From RHKX01 sp963839535 (GTDB lineage: Bacteria; Actinomycetota; Thermoleophilia; Solirubrobacterales; 70-9): 64,000 nt of DNA. Below the pieces are notes generated by a model. The model saw only the letters and a program-made list of their open reading frames with translations. It ran no database searches and had not been told where the DNA came from. Of the stretch, positions 62,617 through 64,000 are shown one piece after another (position 1 is the first letter of the stretch; each line of letters opens with the position of its first letter). Position numbers and translations under genes: made by a program. Location of the stretch: the NCBI GenBank assembly GCA_963839535.1, contig CAWIVF010000007.1, positions 1-64,000 of the forward strand, written 5' to 3'.

Positions 62617-62952
62617 ATGCTCGACCCCTTCGCGCACCGGAAGATCCTCAATCGCGGCGAGCCCGCGCGCGCAACCGTGCTCGCGATCTCGTCTCCCGCG
62701 ACCCGTGCCCGCCCCACCCAGGTGGCGATGACCCTCGAGGTCCAGCCGCCGTCGGGGCCCTCCTACGAGGTCTCCGACCGCTGGGCGGTCGCCGGGACCG
62801 AGCCGGTCGCCGAGGGCAGCGAGCTGCGGGTCGTGATCGACCCGGGCGACCGCCGGCGGGTCGCGATCGACTGGGAGCGGAGCCACTCGCAGTACCGCGA
62901 GCGCAACGAGGTCCGCCGCCAGGTGATGGCGGGCGGCATCCGCGGCCGGTGA
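62617..62952 (+). CDS. Conserved hypothetical protein
   Basis: Intact, 111 residues from ATG 62617. Begins 'LDPFAHRKILNRGEPARATVL', then two or three strands ('TQVAMTLEVQPPSGPSYEVSDRW', 'ELRVVIDPGDRRRVAIDWERS') and a basic end. This looks like a small beta-barrel of unknown function found in actinobacteria near SHOCT proteins. No signal peptide. It lies 29 bases after the helicase and overlaps the SHOCT gene by four bases. Confidence 0.65.
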   Translation: MLDPFAHRKILNRGEPARATVLAISSPATRARPTQVAMTLEVQPPSGPSYEVSDRWAVAGTEPVAEGSELRVVIDPGDRRRVAIDWERSHSQYRERNEVRRQVMAGGIRGR

Positions 62953-63149
62953 CGGCCGTGCGCGACGCGATCGACGAGCGGCTCCCCACCGCGACGCCGA
63001 AGGTCGGCGTCGCCCCCGCGATGTCGGTCCGGCCGGCGCCGGCCGACGACATGATCAACCGGCTCGAGCGCCTTGCCGCGCTGCACGCGAGCGGCGCGCT
63101 GACCGCCGGCGAGTTCGCCGCGGCGAAGCGCCACGGCTACCGTCAGGGG
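62949..63149 (+). CDS. SHOCT-domain protein, fused in frame to the second folP copy
   Basis: From GTG 62949 about 67 residues: 'VTAVRDAIDERLPTATPK', then a SHOCT helix pair 'INRLERLAALHASGALTAGEFAAAKRH', the usual 30-residue C-terminal SHOCT segment. Where a normal SHOCT protein would stop ('AAKRRLL'), this one runs on through 'GYRQG' straight into the start of folP copy B, in the same frame. The join is at the left edge of the duplicated DNA (63133), so the gene's own 3' end has been replaced. SHOCT domains aid oligomerisation or membrane attachment. Confidence 0.7.
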
Positions 63150-63991
63150 GTGACCTCCTGGCGCCTCACCGACCGCGTGCTCGAGCTCGCTGAGCCGATC
63201 GGCGCGGGCATCGTCAACGTCACCACCGACTCGATGTACGAGGGGGCGCGCAGCGGCACCCCCGAGGGGGCGATCGCCGACGGCGTCGCGCTCGCCGAGG
63301 CCGGCTTCGAGATGCTCGACGTCGGCGCCGTGGCCGCCCGCTCCGGCCCTCCGGTTCCGCCGCGAGGATGAGATCGCCCGCCTGATCCCGGCCGTCGCGG
63401 GCCTGGTCGAGCGGACCGGGCTGCCGGTCTGCGCCGACACGTTCGAGCCCGAGGTCGCCCTTGCCGCCACCGCCGCCGGCGCCCTCGTCATCAACGACAC
63501 CGGCGGCGGGCGCGACCCGATGCTCGAGGCGATCGCCGAGGCGGGCTGCGGCTACGTGCTGATGCACATCGAGGGGCCGCCGCGAGCAGGACCGCGCCGC
63601 CCCCGACTACCCCGACGTGGTCGACCGCCTCAAGTCGTTCTTCGCCGAGCGGATCGACCGGGCCGTGCAGCTCGGCGTGGGGGAGGAGGCGATCGCGATC
63701 GACCCCGGGCTCGACTTCGACCTGAGCACCGACCACGACCTCGAGATCCTGCGCCGCCTCGAGGAGCTCCATGAGCTCGGCCGGCCCCTCTACGTCTCGC
63801 TGTCGCGCAAGGACTTCATCGGCGCCGTCCTCGCCGGCTCCTGGGAGGGTCGCCTCCCGCCGGCCGATCGCGCCAACGGGACGATCGCGGCGGCCGCGCT
63901 CGCCGCCGCCAAGGGCGCCCAGATCCACCGGCTCCACGACTCCGTCGCGCTCGACGCCGTCCGCCTCGCCGGCAGGCTCGCCCATGTCTGA
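63150..63991 (+). pseudogene. Dihydropteroate synthase-like protein (copy B), two frameshifts
   Basis: A second copy of the gene at 59371-60210, in the same frame as the upstream SHOCT segment. Two extra bases, at about 63362 (CCGCGAGG in place of CCGGAGG) and about 63586 (CGCGAGCAGG in place of CGCGGCAGG), break the frame relative to copy A. The C-terminal part is open from 63617 to 63991 and the stop is conserved. The near-identity and clean one-base insertions show the kind of errors seen in other broken genes of this window. It may be intact in reality. Confidence 0.85.
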
Positions 63992-64000
63992 GTCGCCCGC

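Noticed and set aside
1..64000. CRISPR arrays, insertion sequences, prophage or integrase genes
   Set aside because: No regularly spaced repeats, transposase or integrase motifs, or phage structural genes were seen; the fibre-like proteins carry host-type signal anchors.

Overview
This window is high-GC DNA, roughly 70 % G+C by eye. It looks like a Thermoleophilia-type actinomycete (Solirubrobacterales or a relative). That placement is an inference from gene content: a menaquinol-oxidising Rieske/split cytochrome b complex with cytochrome c fused to the second half of cytochrome b, a fused siroheme-decarboxylase-type gene inside a hemB-hemL operon, an ECF sigma factor with its own zinc-finger tail, secreted ferritin-like proteins, and two secreted proteins with 'NSVKSK' repeats. 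No phage, insertion sequence or CRISPR array was found. About thirty genes, including housekeeping genes (hemB, hemL, tatC, cydA, cydB), are broken by one-base frameshifts although the protein sequence stays conserved across the break. I treat most of these as consensus-sequence errors rather than true pseudogenes, and give gene ends for the intended full-length product.

Layout. 0-2.4 kb: VapBC-type toxin-antitoxin pair, cupin, HD-domain hydrolase. 2.4-10.7 kb: a large GAF/GGDEF/HD-GYP protein, an MFS transporter with an unusual C-terminal domain, a cold-shock gene with terminator, a decayed DUF559 gene, a thioesterase and a membrane diguanylate cyclase. 10.7-14.9 kb: YmdB-type phosphoesterase, ABC-2 exporter pair, lipoprotein, secreted cysteine-repeat protein. 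14.9-20 kb: sigma factor with anti-sigma-like tail, then hemB / ahbAB-like fusion / hemL. 20-22.7 kb: three secreted ferritin-like proteins around a tatA. 22.9-28 kb: respiratory quinol oxidoreductase genes followed by menG and a polyprenyl diphosphate synthase, that is, the complex next to genes for its quinone. 28-35.2 kb: zinc-ribbon protein, dcd, then a run of beta-helix protein, cupredoxin, two-domain multicopper oxidase, second cupredoxin, tatA, tatC and a TPR-like protein, then tRNA-Lys. 35.4-43.6 kb: sugar-nucleotide dehydrogenase, RibD-like reductase, RpiB-like isomerase, HAD protein, winged-helix regulator, sucCD, aminotransferase, and a pair of ~100-bp repeat elements. 43.6-48.7 kb: cydA-cydB-dtxR operon, secreted repeat protein, lipoprotein, HAD phosphatase. 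48.7-55.2 kb: cupin, then a tightly coupled seven-gene minus-strand operon (two membrane sensors, class III cyclase, PP2C phosphatase-anti-sigma kinase fusion, two STAS proteins, unknown last gene). 55.2-64 kb: tail-fibre-like secreted protein, SARP-type AAA regulator, and a dihydropteroate-synthase-like gene present in two near-identical copies flanking a DUF1998 helicase.

The strongest candidates for an undescribed system are the seven-gene sensor/cyclase/partner-switching operon (49.2-55.2 kb), the copper/beta-helix/Tat island (29.3-35.1 kb), and the ferritin-like/TatA island (20.1-22.7 kb). Smaller novelties are the paired repeat element near 43 kb, the 3.78-kb-spaced duplication at the right edge, and the C-terminal domain on the MFS transporter.
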